Origin: Pegoplata infirma
Lineage: Eukaryota; Arthropoda; Insecta; Diptera; Anthomyiidae
Direction of reading: 5' to 3'
Assembly: GCA_963921195.1 (NCBI GenBank)
Contig: OY992536.1
Location: forward strand, 103,504,778 to 103,568,777
Length of the DNA stretch: 64,000 nt
A program made the translations under genes and the position numbers. Shown piece by piece: positions 1 to 11,681 of the stretch; the first letter of the stretch is position 1, and the number at the start of each line of letters is the position of its first letter. The notes below the pieces were generated by a model that made no database searches, was not told the DNA's origin, and saw only the letters and a list, made by a program, of their open reading frames with translations.

Positions 1-690
1 TGAGATCCTTAGAATCAAACACTATAAAATCGGGAATAGATAGTTATTGTATACAATCACATTGTCGAATCAGTCAGCACACAGTAAAGTAAATCTGGGT
101 CCCTGGACATAGTGGGGTCGATGGGAACAAATTGGCTGATGGCTCGGAATCGGTGGAGAAACGTGTAGAACCTGACGTCTCGGTTCCTATAGTGGAATTG
201 ATGAACGAAATTGATGGGATATCTGAGAATAGAATGAAAGATAGGTGGATATCACTGACTACGTGCAGGATATCGAGAGCCCTGTGGCCACTGCCAAATT
301 CCAAGAGGACAAAAAGTCTTCTTACTTTTGGCAAACGGACGGTTAGCATATTATTAGGAGTACATACAAGACACTGTATAATTGGCCAGATGGCCGTGCG
401 TATGGGAATATCTGATAGGACTATTGTAGAAGTTTAAGAGAAGTGGAGGAGGAGTCTGTTAAGCACTTGTTATGTGAATGTCCGGGTCTAATGGGAAGCC
501 GCCTTAAGCATTTGGGCAAAGACTTTTCGATTACCGGGATCTAAACGGTGTCTCATAGATGTCTCTAGCAGAATAACTTAGAGTTTCGGGGTGGTTTAAG
601 AAGTAGAACTTTGTATCAGAGGGGGAGTAGGGAAATAGAATTAAGTGAATCACAATGGGCCTTATGGCCTCTGAGTGAATTTGCACTGAG
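1..690 (+). pseudogene. Non-LTR retrotransposon 3' end (RNase H tail and C-terminal Cys/His motif)
   Basis: Remnant of a LINE-type element; the intact protein would copy element RNA into DNA at a nicked target. Around 95-160 the plus strand reads IWVPGHSGVDGNKLADGSE, the characteristic end of the RNase H domain of I/LOA/R1/Jockey-type elements. It stays open to about 435, then shifts frame. From about 427 another frame gives REVEEESVKHLLCECPG, the C-terminal His/Cys motif; the usual first Cys pair is incomplete. A tail near 650-685 (CACAATGGGCCTTATGGCC) resembles the 3' UTR start of the other copies here. The left part lies outside the window. Frameshifted and not functional. The clade is not determined. 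Confidence 0.85.
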
Positions 691-1682
691 TGAATTCGCC
701 GACCACTCATCCAGCTTAACCTCTCATCTAACAGCTGCGGAAGATTTAACAGAACATTTGGCCTCTTATCCCGTTTTTCTATAAGACCTTGCCAATTTAA
801 CACTGCAACTCAAAATATCTCCTCTTGGGAGCGAAAGAGGTTAAAGATACGACTAGATCTGGTGCGTAGTCTTCATACATCCATTTGCCCAGCAGAGTAC
901 AAATCTCTTGAAATTGCCAAACTTCTAGCCAAAACACCTCTAAAATTTCCAATACCCTTACACCATAGTGTTTGTCGTAGTACGAGTTGTAGTTGGTAAC
1001 AACCATTTAATTTAAACATGCATCTTTCATGCATACAACAACTCGTACAACATAACGTTGTTACATACCATCCATACATACAGTCAGTCCTACAACTAAA
1101 GATCGTGTTAACTATGTTAAGATCTTGTGTTTTTGATAAAAATCTGTGTATTTTATTCATTTTATAAGCGCCAGTCTGTGATTTAGATTCTTATCATTTT
1201 TATTGTGTAATACAGTTTAGGTCATTATCATTGATATTTGTGGTAGGTTTAAGATTTGGGTGGAATTTTCAACAACAAAAAAATGTATAGTCCATTGACA
1301 AAAAATGTAAGTATTATGCGAAGACTGCAGTATTTTAAATAATTCATAAAAATTTGAAAACGACAAATTTTAATGATGTAGATTTTACATAGTTGATACA
1401 CATGTAATGTTTGGGTAGGAAATTTTTAGCGCACACAAAATTGTAGTAAAAATTTGAGAACAATATGATAATTTATAAACACCACTTCTATTGTTTTAAG
1501 ATTATAACTTTTAGAAATAACGGTGACGTATCCTATGGGACTTTTATCTGAACGAACTAACTAAGCAGAAATATTGCACTTACAAGGAACCTACCGATTG
1601 TCGTATTTATTTTATTTAGTTTTTATAGTATCACAAATTTATCTAGCTAACTTAAAATTCAGGTTTGAAAAAATCGGACGTT
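691..1682. other. AT-rich spacer, no gene recognised
   Basis: Short open frames occur on both strands but none shows a recognisable domain or codon-like composition. A short direct repeat (GAGTGAATTTGCACT / GAGTGAATTCGCC) lies at the left edge next to the retrotransposon tail. Nothing else is visible. Confidence 0.5.
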
Positions 1683-2245
1683 AGATGACGATCCTATTCC
1701 AGAAAAGCTGGACCAGTGCCCAGTTTCTGGAACTATGCGAAAAGTTTTCGCATTGAGAAAAATAAAACAATATTGTAGTCATTTAGTTTTTTACAGGGTG
1801 AATACAATAATGCTAATGTTAAAAACATCGAATTTCGTAAAAAAATGCAATGCTATTTTTTTAAATTAATCTTTTAAGTAGGTATAAGATGACTACATAT
1901 CGCTCCTTTACTTGTATAGTGTCACAACTCAAAATATTTGATTTTGCAGAAAACACGTTTAAAGTTTACTATTGAAACTGGTTTTTAATTGAAAAAGGCC
2001 GGTACATAGAAAATGTAATAATGGCGTGTACTCTTCTCAAACGGTGAGTTTAAAAGATATTAATACGAATTTTTGACACAATATAAAGCACGATATAACG
2101 AATAATTCTGCATCATTAACTCAAAAAACGCATTTTTTGAGTTATGACACAAGTAAAGGAGCGATATAATGTTTTTTTTTTTTTTTTCGTTGCGGAAACT
2201 TCTCGCATAGTTACAGAAATCGGGTACAGGATCGGAAAAAATTAA
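1683..2245. repeat. Diverged fold-back (inverted repeat)
   Basis: Segments around 1683-1765 and 1899-1941 reappear in reverse complement at 2185-2245 and 2131-2170. Shared blocks include ATATCGCTCCTTTACTTGT and AACTATGCGA. Arms are imperfect and no clear terminal sequence or target duplication was found, so this is an old fold-back MITE or part of a larger one. Confidence 0.6.
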
Positions 2246-2896
2246 AATTTTCGCCATTCAAATGGTTATTAATTGGAAAGTAAAAGAGATAGCGACTTCT
2301 TCATTCATGTTTTTTAGGTATATACTAGCGCTTTAAAAAATTTAAATTTCATAAAAATCGGAAAATAAACAACAAATTGGCAAGCACTTAAAGCCTTTGT
2401 ATGCAAAAGGTGTAAAATATTTTTTTTTTGACAAAATACACTACGATTGCGAACTTTAACCGGTTGTAGGGAGGCAGAGACAGATGGAATTATTGATGCA
2501 ATTTACGAGAAAAGAGTATTGGCAGCTTAATTTTCTTTTCTAATATTCATATTGTAAAATTATTATTTTTTTTTTAATTTTTTAATTATTTAGAGAAGAG
2601 CTGACAAGCTTTAAATAATTTCGTGCCTAGATTTTTTTTAAATTATTTGCAAAGATAAATTTTGATTCGAAAGCATTTTTCATTTAATTCGAATTACACA
2701 GCTTTGATATTTCGAATTTTATTCACAAAATACAAAAAAAAATATTTTTTATTTTTAAATTTAAAAAACTATGCAAGAAAGCATACAGTTTAAGCAAAAT
2801 ATGCATTTTCATCAAAATATGCAAAAATATGTACTAGCAAATCAATGCCATTATTAAGCAAATTCGATGATTCGCGAAGATAATAACTTTATGTTG
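2246..2896. other. AT-rich spacer before the hAT block
   Basis: Mostly A/T runs, with a loose motif resembling ATATGCA repeated around 2770-2840. No gene or domain seen. Confidence 0.5.
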
Positions 2897-3233
2897 TTCC
2901 CCGGCATTGGCGTAGATAGCCCTATCTGAGGGGGGGGGACTTATCCCCCCCAGAATAATTTTAGCCCCCCAGAATTTTAATCATTCATAATTTTTTTTAA
3001 TAGTTTTTCCCATTGAAAAATAGTCTGAATTATTGAAAAAAGTTTTTATATGAATCTTATGTTTTTGTCAGTAATAAAAACTTCACCGAATCTTAGAGTT
3101 TTACCTTCAGGAAAACATTTTAACTTCTTTGATTTAAAAAAGTGTTTAAATTCTAAGGGGTTTTTTTTATAGACAAACGTTATTGGAATAAAGAATCTGA
3201 GAATTTTGACTAATTACACTGTGTGACAGAAAA

Positions 3234-3937
3234 CAAGTAAGAGTGTTAAATTCGGCTGTGCCGAATCTTTTATACCCTCCAACATCCACAAAAAAAATCC
3301 AGGGTCGTTTTTTTGGGGGGGGAGGCAGTGGTCATTGTGGGGACAAATTTCCCCTCGAAATATATGTTTAAAAATTCATTCTTATGCTTTTTGCACTAAA
3401 GAAACACAAGTTTATCATTATTTTACAATTTTTTTTTTAATCCACGCCCACAAAAGGGGGCGGGCCGAAAAAAACGATATTTTCTAATCCCCCGGGTCCA
3501 AATGCAAGACTTTGAGCTTCTTGAAGCATAAAAATGTTGCATTTGTTAAACAAAAACACAAAAAATCATATAAAAATATGGTGTTTTTTAGAGGCTGGTT
3601 TAGTTCCTCTAGGGGGAACTTTTTTCCCCCTGCTCCGATTTTGCCCATCTCCGAACTTAACCAGGCTATGAACATAAGACATATTTCTGCCAAACTTCAG
3701 GAGTCTAGCACTTTTATGTTAGACTGTATTGTGTCTTCCACAGACGGACGGACGGACGGACAGACGGACGGACAGACGGACGGACGGACGGACAGACGGA
3801 CATCGCTAGAATGTCTTAGAATCGATCACTGATCAATAATATATATACTTTATGGGGTCCTAGACCGATATTTCGATGCGTTACACACGGAATGACAAAG
3901 TGAGTATACCCCCATACTGTAGTTGGAGGGTATAAAA
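3234..3937 (-). mobile_element. Helentron-like / DINE-1-mini-me-type element, copy A
   Basis: On the minus strand the element starts near TATACCCCCATACTG, then has the conserved block TTTGTCATTCCGTGTGTAAC, a (GTCY)n tract (3737-3801), a late GGAGGGTATAAAA subterminal repeat, and ends in a perfect hairpin ATTCGGC-ACA-GCCGAAT followed by a CTTACTTG-type tip at 3234. A 5' subterminal repeat, GTCY tract and terminal hairpin are the published layout of non-autonomous Helentrons (DINE-1/INE-1) and of mini-me elements; exact family not assigned. It interrupts an older repeat: ACAGAAAA on one side and AACCTGGGATGCG on the other are contiguous in the opposite arm (9855-9870). No coding capacity. Confidence 0.75.
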
Positions 3938-4437
3938 ACCTGGGATGCGATACTTTTTTTTTAGTAGGTGTTATCGAGTACAACAAGACCCTGTACTTGA
4001 AATTTGCGAAACACCTCCAATATCTTGAGTTACGGGTAAAAAAACCGGTTTTTCGAACTTTTTACACTTATAAGCCAGTAACTTTGTTGAAAACCAACCG
4101 ATTTTAAATTTCTCGACGGTTTTAGAAAGAATAAACTAAGACCTTCCGAAGATCTGAACATAATATTTAAGTAATATTGAGACAACTGTGCGTATTTCTC
4201 CAGCAAACTCAATTTTTTTAAAAAAAGTTCTCTATTTTTCAACTTTGGAGATGTTTTTACACATTTTTTTGTTAAGGAACCGTATTATGTATGAATTTAT
4301 TAAAAAAGTATATTTATTTGTGAGAAAAACTCAACTTTGGTTTTTAAAATCGGTAAAAAATTTACCGAGTTATTAAATTTTTAATAAAAACTAAATTTTG
4401 GAATAAATGCCTGCACAATGTTTTTATACCCTCTAAC

Positions 4438-5914
4438 CAAACCTGTAAAAAACTTGAATTTAAGTATTTTCAAGTAAGTATACAAATACTTATACTTGAA
4501 ATTTTCAAGTATAAATATTTTTTACTTACTTGAATAATTTTTCAAGTAAGTAAAGATATACTTGTACTTGAAATGTTCAAGTTCAAGTATTTTCAAGTAT
4601 TTTTTATTTGAAACAAATTTGTATCAACTAAAATACTTGGTAAACATTTTGTTTAAATAAAAAACTTGAGCAACAATTTTTGGAAGTAATATACATATGA
4701 ATACATTTTTTTATGAGATTGTCAAAAAAAAATTGAATTAATTTTTTAAATAATTTTGGTTTTTTGTGAGCTTTTCGTTTTATGTTTTGTTATTTTTATG
4801 TCTGATTGCAATTTTAAAAAGGCTGCAACTACCGCATACATTATGCAAATGGCGTGTCATTGGAGCAAAGATGAAGGGGTAAAAAACCACAAAAAGATCA
4901 ACAATTGCCTCGGGGTCGCAATGTAATAATGAAATTTTTACACCCCATCATTTGCTCTTACCAATCCTGCTCCATATCGCCACTCCAAAAGGGGTCTTTA
5001 ATTAAATTTTTATGAAATTTACTCCTGTTGCTCTTACTGTATCAAGGATGCCCCCAGAGGAATCAAAAGTGCATATCGTCGGTTCGCCAACCGGAACCGC
5101 TTTTTGTTTTTCATATTTTTTTCAAAAATTATAAAAATTATTGTGTATTTTGAACTTTCGCGGTGTTTTAAACCAATATTTCTTTCATAAATATTTATGT
5201 AAATAATATTGCAAATTTTTTATTTAAATTAATTTAAATTAAAAAAAAACAGCGCAAAAGTACCAAATTTAGCTGTTAATCTCTTTAAAATAATTTTGTA
5301 ATACACATTGGGTTCTGGTTGGCCCACCGACGATATGTAAGATCGACTCCAATATTTCTTCAACTTCAAAATGTTCTCAAAACAAACCTACCCTTTATCT
5401 TAAATTATCAAGGCGGTCCCCCTACAATTTCTTAAAAAATTCTATGGTGGTAAAATGTAAAACCGACCTTTATTCATTTTTACCTCCAAACATTTTTCTA
5501 AAACATTCTTTACACATATTTCAAAAAAAAAAATATAATTTTCTGCAACTTTTACTGCCAAAAAATCTTTGTTTGTAAAATTGTTGCTTAACTTTTTTAT
5601 TTGGAAACATTTTTGTTTAAAAAATTCATTTAAAAACATTTTGTAGTATTTTACTTAAACAAATTTGTGTTCAAGTATTTTATTTGAACAAAATTTGTTG
5701 CAAGTAAAAATATACTTACTTACTTGAACTTTTCGTCAAGTAAATAAAAAATATTTGTACTTGAACATTTCAAGTACAAGTATTTTTATACTTACTTAAA
5801 AATTTTTTCAAGTAAGTAAAAATATACTTGTACTTGAAATGTGCAAGTATAAATACAAAAATACTTGAAAAAATATAATATAAGTAAATAAATACTTAAG
5901 TATTTACAGGTATG
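4438..5914. mobile_element. hAT non-autonomous element with CAAGTA/TACTTG subterminal repeats
   Basis: Termini CAAACCTGTAAA (4438) and, inverted, CATACCTGTAAA (ending 5914) are flanked by a perfect 8-bp duplication CCTCTAAC (4430-4437 and 5915-5922), so this is a hAT insertion. It lies inside the 5' end of a Helentron-like copy, which reads through once the hAT is removed. Both ends are crowded with CAAGTA/TACTTG motifs in both orientations (4450-4670 and 5640-5890), the kind of clustered subterminal repeat bound by hAT transposases. No transposase frame was found. The interior includes a small fold-back (5073-5340) and a roughly 110-bp minisatellite related to one at 15,990-16,225. Confidence 0.88.
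5073..5340. repeat. Small fold-back MITE inside the hAT
   Basis: ATATCGTCGGT...GCCAACCGGAACC (5077-5100) is mirrored at 5312-5337. Arms are about 25 bp with a few mismatches and enclose about 215 bp of A/T-rich sequence. No target duplication was identified. Confidence 0.6.
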
Positions 5915-5922
5915 CCTCTAAC

Positions 5923-6120
5923 CGTAGTACGGGATATATTCACTTTGTTATTCCGTGCGAAACGCATCAAAATATCGGTCTAGATTCTCACAGCGAATAT
6001 AATTATTTGATCAGTGATCGATTCTAAGACATTATAGAGATGGCGAAATATCGGTCTAGAGTCCCATAAAGAATATATTTTTTTGATCAGTGATCGATTC
6101 TAAGACATTGAAGAGATGTC
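5923..6120 (+). mobile_element. Helentron-like copy G, 5' part (starts at 4424, split by hAT)
   Basis: ATACCCTCTAAC at 4424-4437 continues at 5923 with CGTAGTACGGGATATATTC and the conserved TTTGTTATTCCGTGCG block. The core ATATCGGTCTAGA...GATCAGTGATCGATTCTAAGACATT occurs twice in tandem (about 5970-6040 and 6045-6115), an internal duplication not seen in the other copies. It ends at a degenerate GTCCGTC stub. Confidence 0.7.
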
Positions 6121-6389
6121 CGTCATGTGCGGACGTCCGCTTGTAGAAGACATGATAATTTAGTGGAATGTAAATCTTGTATAAATGACAATGGGACTCT
6201 AAAGCAAAAAAGTTTGGCGAAAGCTCTTGTTCTAAACTGTTGTTGAGAAGGAAACTCAGCGGCGCGGATGTATGGCCTGCCTGGGACACCGTTCCCTTGC
6301 GATAAATGAAAATAAAAAAACCACAAGGACGTTTCGCGGGTTTGAGGGGTTGTTGTTGCTGTAGCCCCTACAAAAAATTACATTGTTTA
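6121..6389. other. Unidentified, less AT-rich segment
   Basis: Base composition rises here compared with the surroundings and minus-strand frames of 77 and 67 codons overlap (6056-6326), one reading SQGNGVPGRPYIRAAEFPSQ. I do not recognise the protein. It may be a scrap of transposon coding sequence caught between two Helentron-like fragments; no motif confirms that. Confidence 0.3.
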
Positions 6390-7540
6390 ATTCCCTTGGT
6401 TCAACAGCAGGTTAATGAACTTGTTTTATTTGTTGAACAAATAGACAAAAAAACTTTAAAATAAAATAGTGTATTTCTGGGGTTGCATTAGTTCTCCAAG
6501 GGGAAACTTTTTTCCCCTGGTCCGGTTTAGCCCATTTACAAACTTCACTGTCCTATAAACATAACACATATAAGGCATTCCACACCAAATGTCCAGCGAA
6601 AAAAAACATGTGTACCGTAAACTTTTGAATAGGTGATATGGATAGCCCTATATGGAACTTAGAAAATTGCGTTTTTGGTTTTTCAATTTTTCAAAAACTG
6701 GGCTTAGGAGGCGTGGTCAAATATTGGAAAAATGGTCAAATTTGTGGCGAGTTGCCTTGATTAAATATTTATCACATTAAAACGGAATGCACCACAATGT
6801 CAAAAATTTACGTTCTTATATAGTTTTGTATGGGCTATCGATTAAATTTTTTTTTTTGGAAAATTTTCAGAACCCGTTCTGAAATTTTCCATTTTTTAAA
6901 AAAGTCAATTTATCAAAAATCCGGCCACTTTTTTTTCTCTTTTTTATTTATTTTTTTAAAAGTTTAGATGTTTGTCCATCCACACAAAAAAAATCAGAAA
7001 CACGTTCATCTTTTTTTTCGAGAAAATCGCATTTGAACTTTAAATTTCATAACAATTTAGTAATTTGCTTGTATTTTCTTGTGTCAACAGAGCGTATGAC
7101 GAATATTTATGCAATTAATATTACTCATTCGCAACTTTAAAACAAAGAAATACAAGCAAATAACAAAATTGTTAAGAAATTTAAAGTTCAAATGCGATTT
7201 TCTCGAAAAAAAAGATGAACGTGTTTCTGATTTTTTTTGTGTGGATGGACAAACATCTAAACTTTTAAAAAAATAAATAAAAAAGCAAAAAAAAGTGGCC
7301 GGATTTTTGATAAATTGACTTTTTTAAAAAATTGAAAATTTCAGAACGGGTTCTGAAAATTTTCAACAAAAAATTTATTTTTTTATATTCAAAAAAAATA
7401 TTTAAATTTAATCGATAGCCCATACAAAACTATATAAGAACGTAAATTTTTGACATTGTGGTGCATTCCGTTTTAATGTGATAAATATTTAATCAAGGCA
7501 ACTCGTCACAAATTTTACCATTTTTCCAATATTTGACCAC

Positions 7541-8270
7541 CCCAGCAAAACTTAGATTACCAAATAAGGTATAAAATAAGGCATAGGATCTCTTATTTTA
7601 TACATTGCAGCATTGATGATTTTAACAGGCGATGAGACTCAAAGTAATGCATCCACATTATCACAAAGAATACCAGTAAGGTATAAAATAAGTCATAAAT
7701 TTATAACGAAGAATACCAGTAAGATGTAAAATATATGATATTTTATAGGTTACGAGAAATGAAATAATATAGCATACCAGAAGATAATATATAAGGTGTT
7801 CCGAGTAGTGAAAAAGTAATTTTGTATTAAATTTACTCACGTGATTGTAAGTGAGTGTAAGTAGATAAAATATGCTCGTGAGTGTGTGTCGTTAGAAATT
7901 TCCTGTCGTGAGCCCATAAGTTTAAACTTATACATTTTTTTATAAAATAATTATTTTTTATGTTATTGTAATGCATTATGCATCCAATTATAAATAATGC
8001 ATTATTTTAAACTTTCAAATAATACATAATGTAACCAAATATAAGTCATCCATGATTTAATGTTTAGAAATAATAAATATGAAATACATTTTTTCCAATA
8101 ATCATGCATTACGTAGCAAATTATTAGTAATGCATTATTTTACACTTTAAAATAATACGTTGTGGAACAAATGTTTGGTAAGACATCCTAAAATAATGCT
8201 ACAAATAAGTTATATGCATTACCTGGTAATGTGTTATATAATCACTACCCATTACCAAAGTTTTGCTGGG
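7541..8270. mobile_element. CCCAGCAAAA-TIR element, first of a dimer (E1)
   Basis: Starts CCCAGCAAAACTTAG and ends with the inverted GTTTTGCTGGG. Internally rich in ATGCATTA and TATAAAATA motifs. It contains a scrap related to the TCACGTGA hAT MITE family (about 7840-7915). Joined by TA to a near-identical second copy. Superfamily unassigned; no coding capacity. Confidence 0.8.
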
Positions 8271-8272
8271 TA

Positions 8273-9005
8273 CCCAGCAAAACTTAGATTACCAAATAAG
8301 GTATAAAATAAGGTATATGACCTCTTATTTTATACATTGCAGCATTGATGATTTTAACAGGCGATGAGACTCAAAGTAATGCATCCACATTATCACATAG
8401 AATACCAGTAAGGTATAAAATAAGTCATAAATTTATAACGAAGAATACCAGTAAGGTGTAAAATATATGATATTTTATAGGTTACGAGTAAGGTATATAA
8501 TATAGCATACCAGAACATAATATATAAGGTGTTACGAGTAGTGAAAAAGTAATTTTGTATTAAATTTACTCACGTGATTGTAAGTGAGTGTAAGTAGATA
8601 TAATATGCTAATGAGTGTGTGTCGTTAGAAATTTCTTGTCGTGAGTCCATCTCTAGTTTAAACTTATGCATTTTTTTTATAAAATAATTATTTTTTATGT
8701 TATTGTAATGCATTATGCATTTAATTATAAATAATGCCTTATTTCAAACTTTCAAATACTACATAATGTAACCAAATATAAATCATCCATGATATAATGT
8801 TTAGAAATAATAAATATGAAATACATTTTCCAATAATCATGCATTACGTAGCAAATTATTAGTAAAGCATTATTTTTCACTTTAAAATAATATGTTGTGG
8901 AACAAATGTTTGGTAAGACATCCTAAAATAAAGCTACAAATAAGTTATATACATTACCTGGTAATGTGTTATATAATCACTACCCATTACAAAAGTTTTG
9001 CTGGG
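8273..9005. mobile_element. CCCAGCAAAA-TIR element, second of a dimer (E2)
   Basis: Near-identical to E1 along its length. The outer flanks of the dimer are AC on both sides (7539-7540 and 9006-9007), and the mirrored arm of the surrounding fold-back is continuous with a single AC. The dimer therefore behaves as one insertion with a 2-bp duplication. Confidence 0.8.
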
Positions 9006-10239
9006 ACGCCTCCTAAGCCCAGTTTTCGAAAATTTGAAAATCCAAAAACGCAATTTTTTTAGTTACATATAGGGCTATCCAAACAACCTATTCAGAAATT
9101 TACGGGACACATGTTTTTCTGTAGCGGGACATTTGGTGTGGAATGCCTCATATTCGTGTCAAAACTTCAGGAGTCTAGCTCTTTTATTTTAGACAGTTTT
9201 GTGTCTTCCACAAATAGACAAACGGACGGTCAGACAGACGGACAAAGCTAGAATGTCGTAGAATCGATCACTGATCAAAAATATATACTTTATGGGACCC
9301 TAGATCGATATTTCAATGTGTTTCACACAGAATGACAAAGTAAGTATACCCCGCATATTATGGTTAGATAGTAGAAAAACATTGTGAAGGCATTTATTCC
9401 AAAATTTTGTTTTTATTAAAAGTTTAATAACTCAGTCAATTTTTAACCGATTTTAAAAACCAACGTTTTAATTTACTCTTAAATAAATATACTTTATAAA
9501 TAAATGCATAAATGGTACGGTTCCTAAATAAAAAAATATGGTAAAACATCTTCAAACTTAAAAAATAATGATTTTTTTTTGAAAAATTGAGTTTGCTGGA
9601 AAAATACGCACAGTTGTTTTAATATTACTTAAATTTCATATTTACAACTTCGAAAGATATTAGTTTATTCTTTCTAAAACCGTCGAGAAATTCAAAATCG
9701 GTTAATATTCAACAAAGTTACTGGCTTATAAGTGTAAAAAGTTCGAAATATCGGTTTTTTACCCGTAACTTAAGATTTTGGATGTGTTTCGCAAATTTCA
9801 AGGACAGAATCTTGTTGTACTCGACAACACCTACTAGAAAAAAAGTATCGCATCCCAGGTTTTTCTGTTTCATTAATTTTTGTAACACTGTGTTATCATC
9901 AACTTTTGCAATCATCAGAACTTTTTCTTAAAAAAAATCATAGTAATCTAATGATTTTACTATAGGAAAAACATTAAAAATCTTTCATTCTCAAAACATA
10001 TCCGGGAGTTCTGAATTTCCAAAAATCTTCAGAATCAAAATTTGTTTAAAAAAAATATGAATTTTTAACCGCTTTCGGGGGACAATCGTTTCTAGGACAC
10101 CAACACGCATCTTAAAGGGAACGCTTCAGAAATATGTCTGGGTTTTTCTATTAAAACAAAAACAAAATATTCAAAAAAATCTAGGGGGGGGGCTTTAGCC
10201 CCCCCAGAAATGTGGACTTCCTACGCCAATGTTCCCCGG

Positions 10240-11049
10240 CTAACGACAACAAACATATATTTACATGAACCCCCTTGCCCTGCTTATTAGCTACTTAGGT
10301 TACCAAAAGTAATTCTAATTTTGTTTTGCACAAATTTCAATTAGTTATTGAAAAATTACGCCTTTAAAAACATTATTTTATGATCAATTATATGATGTTA
10401 CTTTTCAACTATTTAATAATAAGTATCTTACCACCCAGTAATATATTTTTTTTGTTTATAGTATTCTTCCAACAACTTTACAAAATCGTAATGTTACAAA
10501 GTTTATGAGACAGAAATACTATTATGTTTTCGAAAATTTTTATGGCCTCTTTGGGGGCAGCTACTGTGTAGTGTCTGTTTTTCTGTAGGAAGTTTTCAGT
10601 CAAACAGTCAGTTAAACAAATTAAAACATAAAATTTATGAGGATGTATGTAATGAAATGTTTTATACACCTTGTTTTGTAAAAGAAAAAACTTCCTTTAT
10701 TGCGAAATGTTACAGACAGTAGTTTTCTAAATTATTATAAAAATGCATTTCTACAAGAAAAAATTTGAAAAAAATCCTTTCATTCCACTCTCTATTCCAT
10801 TCCATTTCGTTTGCCGTTCCATACCATTCAGTTCACAGGTCCATTTCATTTCGTTCCATGTAGGTTTTATTCCTTATTACCAAATGGTTACTACTTTTTA
10901 CTATAAAAATTTTAAGCTAAATTGGAATCTAAATTTTAAAAACATACTTTTTCTGATTTTTTTTTTGGAGAAAATTTTAAATGTGAAAAAAAGAAATTTC
11001 CATACAGTACTTTTTTCGAATTATTTTAAAATCGGAAGATTCGGTCAAT
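10240..11049. other. AT-rich spacer with a TTCCATTCCATTTCG-like patch
   Basis: No domain seen. Around 10,770-10,865 there is a repetitive CATTCCATTYCGTT motif that also appears at 39,833-39,900, so at least part is a dispersed repeat. Confidence 0.5.
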
Positions 11050-11145
11050 GAAACTAGCCTATGTCCACCCTGAGATACTTGAAGGATCCTACGAGGGGCA
11101 TTTAATAAGGTCGTCCCAGACTAGATAATTGTGGCATTGTCTGGT
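11050..11145 (+). pseudogene. Rearranged non-LTR RT scraps
   Basis: ATACTTGAAGGATCCTACG (about 11,073) reads LRYLKDPT, matching the EN-RT linker LGYLKDPYG of the 31,376 copy. The next 50 bases read AFNKVVPD-stop-IIVALSGL, matching the RT core of the 45,109 copy. In a real element these two are several hundred bases apart, so this is a deletion derivative. Confidence 0.6.
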
Positions 11146-11149
11146 CTAG

Positions 11150-11670
11150 AAATTTGGAAAATTTTAAAATACATATTGACAATTTTAAAATATATTAGGA
11201 CAATTTTAAAATTTATTTGGAAATTTTTAAAATACATTTGGAAAATTTTAAAATATGTACATTTGGATAATTTTGAAAATACATTTGGAAATTTTTAAAA
11301 TACAATTGGAAAATTTTTAAATACATTTGAAAAGTTTTAAAATACATTTGAAAATTTTCAAAATACATTTGGAAAATCTTAAAATACATTTGGAAAATTT
11401 TAAAATATATTTGGACAATTTTAAAATACATTTGGACACTTTTAAAATAATTTTGGACAATTTTAAAATACATTTGGAAGATTTTGAAATACATTTGGAC
11501 AATTTCAAATATATATTTGGACAATTTTTAAATACATTTGGACAATTTTAAAATACATTTGGACAACTAATTTGGACAATTTTAAAATACATTTGGACAA
11601 TTTTAAAATATATTTGGACAATTTTAAAATACATTTGGACAATTTTAAAATACATTTGGAAAATTTTCTA
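11150..11670. repeat. 21-bp minisatellite
   Basis: About 25 tandem copies of a unit close to ACAATTTTAAAATACATTTGG, slightly irregular at the left edge. Since 21 is a multiple of three, long open frames appear on both strands; they encode only repeats of the unit and should not be annotated as genes. Confidence 0.95.
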
Positions 11671-11681
11671 ATTGTTTCTGT

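Larger units (their letters stand above)
6573..9149. mobile_element. Fold-back element, terminus AGGCATTCCACACC
   Basis: AGGCATTCCACACCAAATGTCC at the left is mirrored at the right, ending GGAATGCCT. The arms stay nearly complementary to a centre near 7110, making a giant near-palindrome once the 7541-9005 insertion is removed. Flanks share CATAT (left ...ACATAT, right CATATTC), and the Helentron copy around it becomes continuous if one CATAT is dropped, supporting a target duplication of about 5 bp. No coding sequence seen. Superfamily unassigned. Confidence 0.7.
6390..9370 (-). mobile_element. Helentron-like copy in minus orientation, split by a fold-back element
   Basis: The right piece (9150-9370) runs on the minus strand from the 5' end with the TTTGTCATTCTGTGTG block and a degenerate GTCY tract (about 9216-9245). 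The left piece (about 6390-6572) carries the internal stretch matching copy A around TTCCCCTGGTCCGGTTTAGC. The break lies within a sequence continuous in other copies, so the 6573-9149 fold-back inserted into it. The terminal hairpin on the left is not preserved. Confidence 0.65.
3945..9865. repeat. Long inverted repeat (arms about 3945-4423 and 9375-9865)
   Basis: Sequence from CTGGGATGCGATACT rightward is mirrored, with scattered differences, by the sequence read leftward from 9865. Each arm abuts the outward-facing 5' end of a Helentron-like copy (4424 and 9370). Because the mirrored block contains both host arm and Helentron start, it looks like an inverted duplication of a composite, later interrupted by a hAT in the left arm and other insertions inside. 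Confidence 0.8.
2905..10231. mobile_element. Large hAT-bounded composite element
   Basis: The ends are inverted copies of CATTGGCGTAG followed by G- or C-rich tracts (2905 onwards and back from 10231), and the insert is flanked by a perfect 8-bp duplication TTCCCCGG (2897-2904 and 10232-10239). A CANNGGCGTAG terminus plus 8-bp duplication is typical of hAT cut-and-paste transposons. No hAT transposase is recognisable, so this would be a non-autonomous element moved in trans. The interior has swollen by nested insertions: Helentron-like copies, a second hAT, a fold-back core and a CCCAGCAAAA dimer, plus a long inverted repeat. TSD and TIR are certain; the superfamily call is inferred from them. 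Confidence 0.85.

Noticed and set aside
11213..11551. Overlapping open frames of 63-103 codons on both strands
   Set aside because: They are artefacts of the 21-bp minisatellite, whose period is divisible by three; the proteins are just repeats of the unit.
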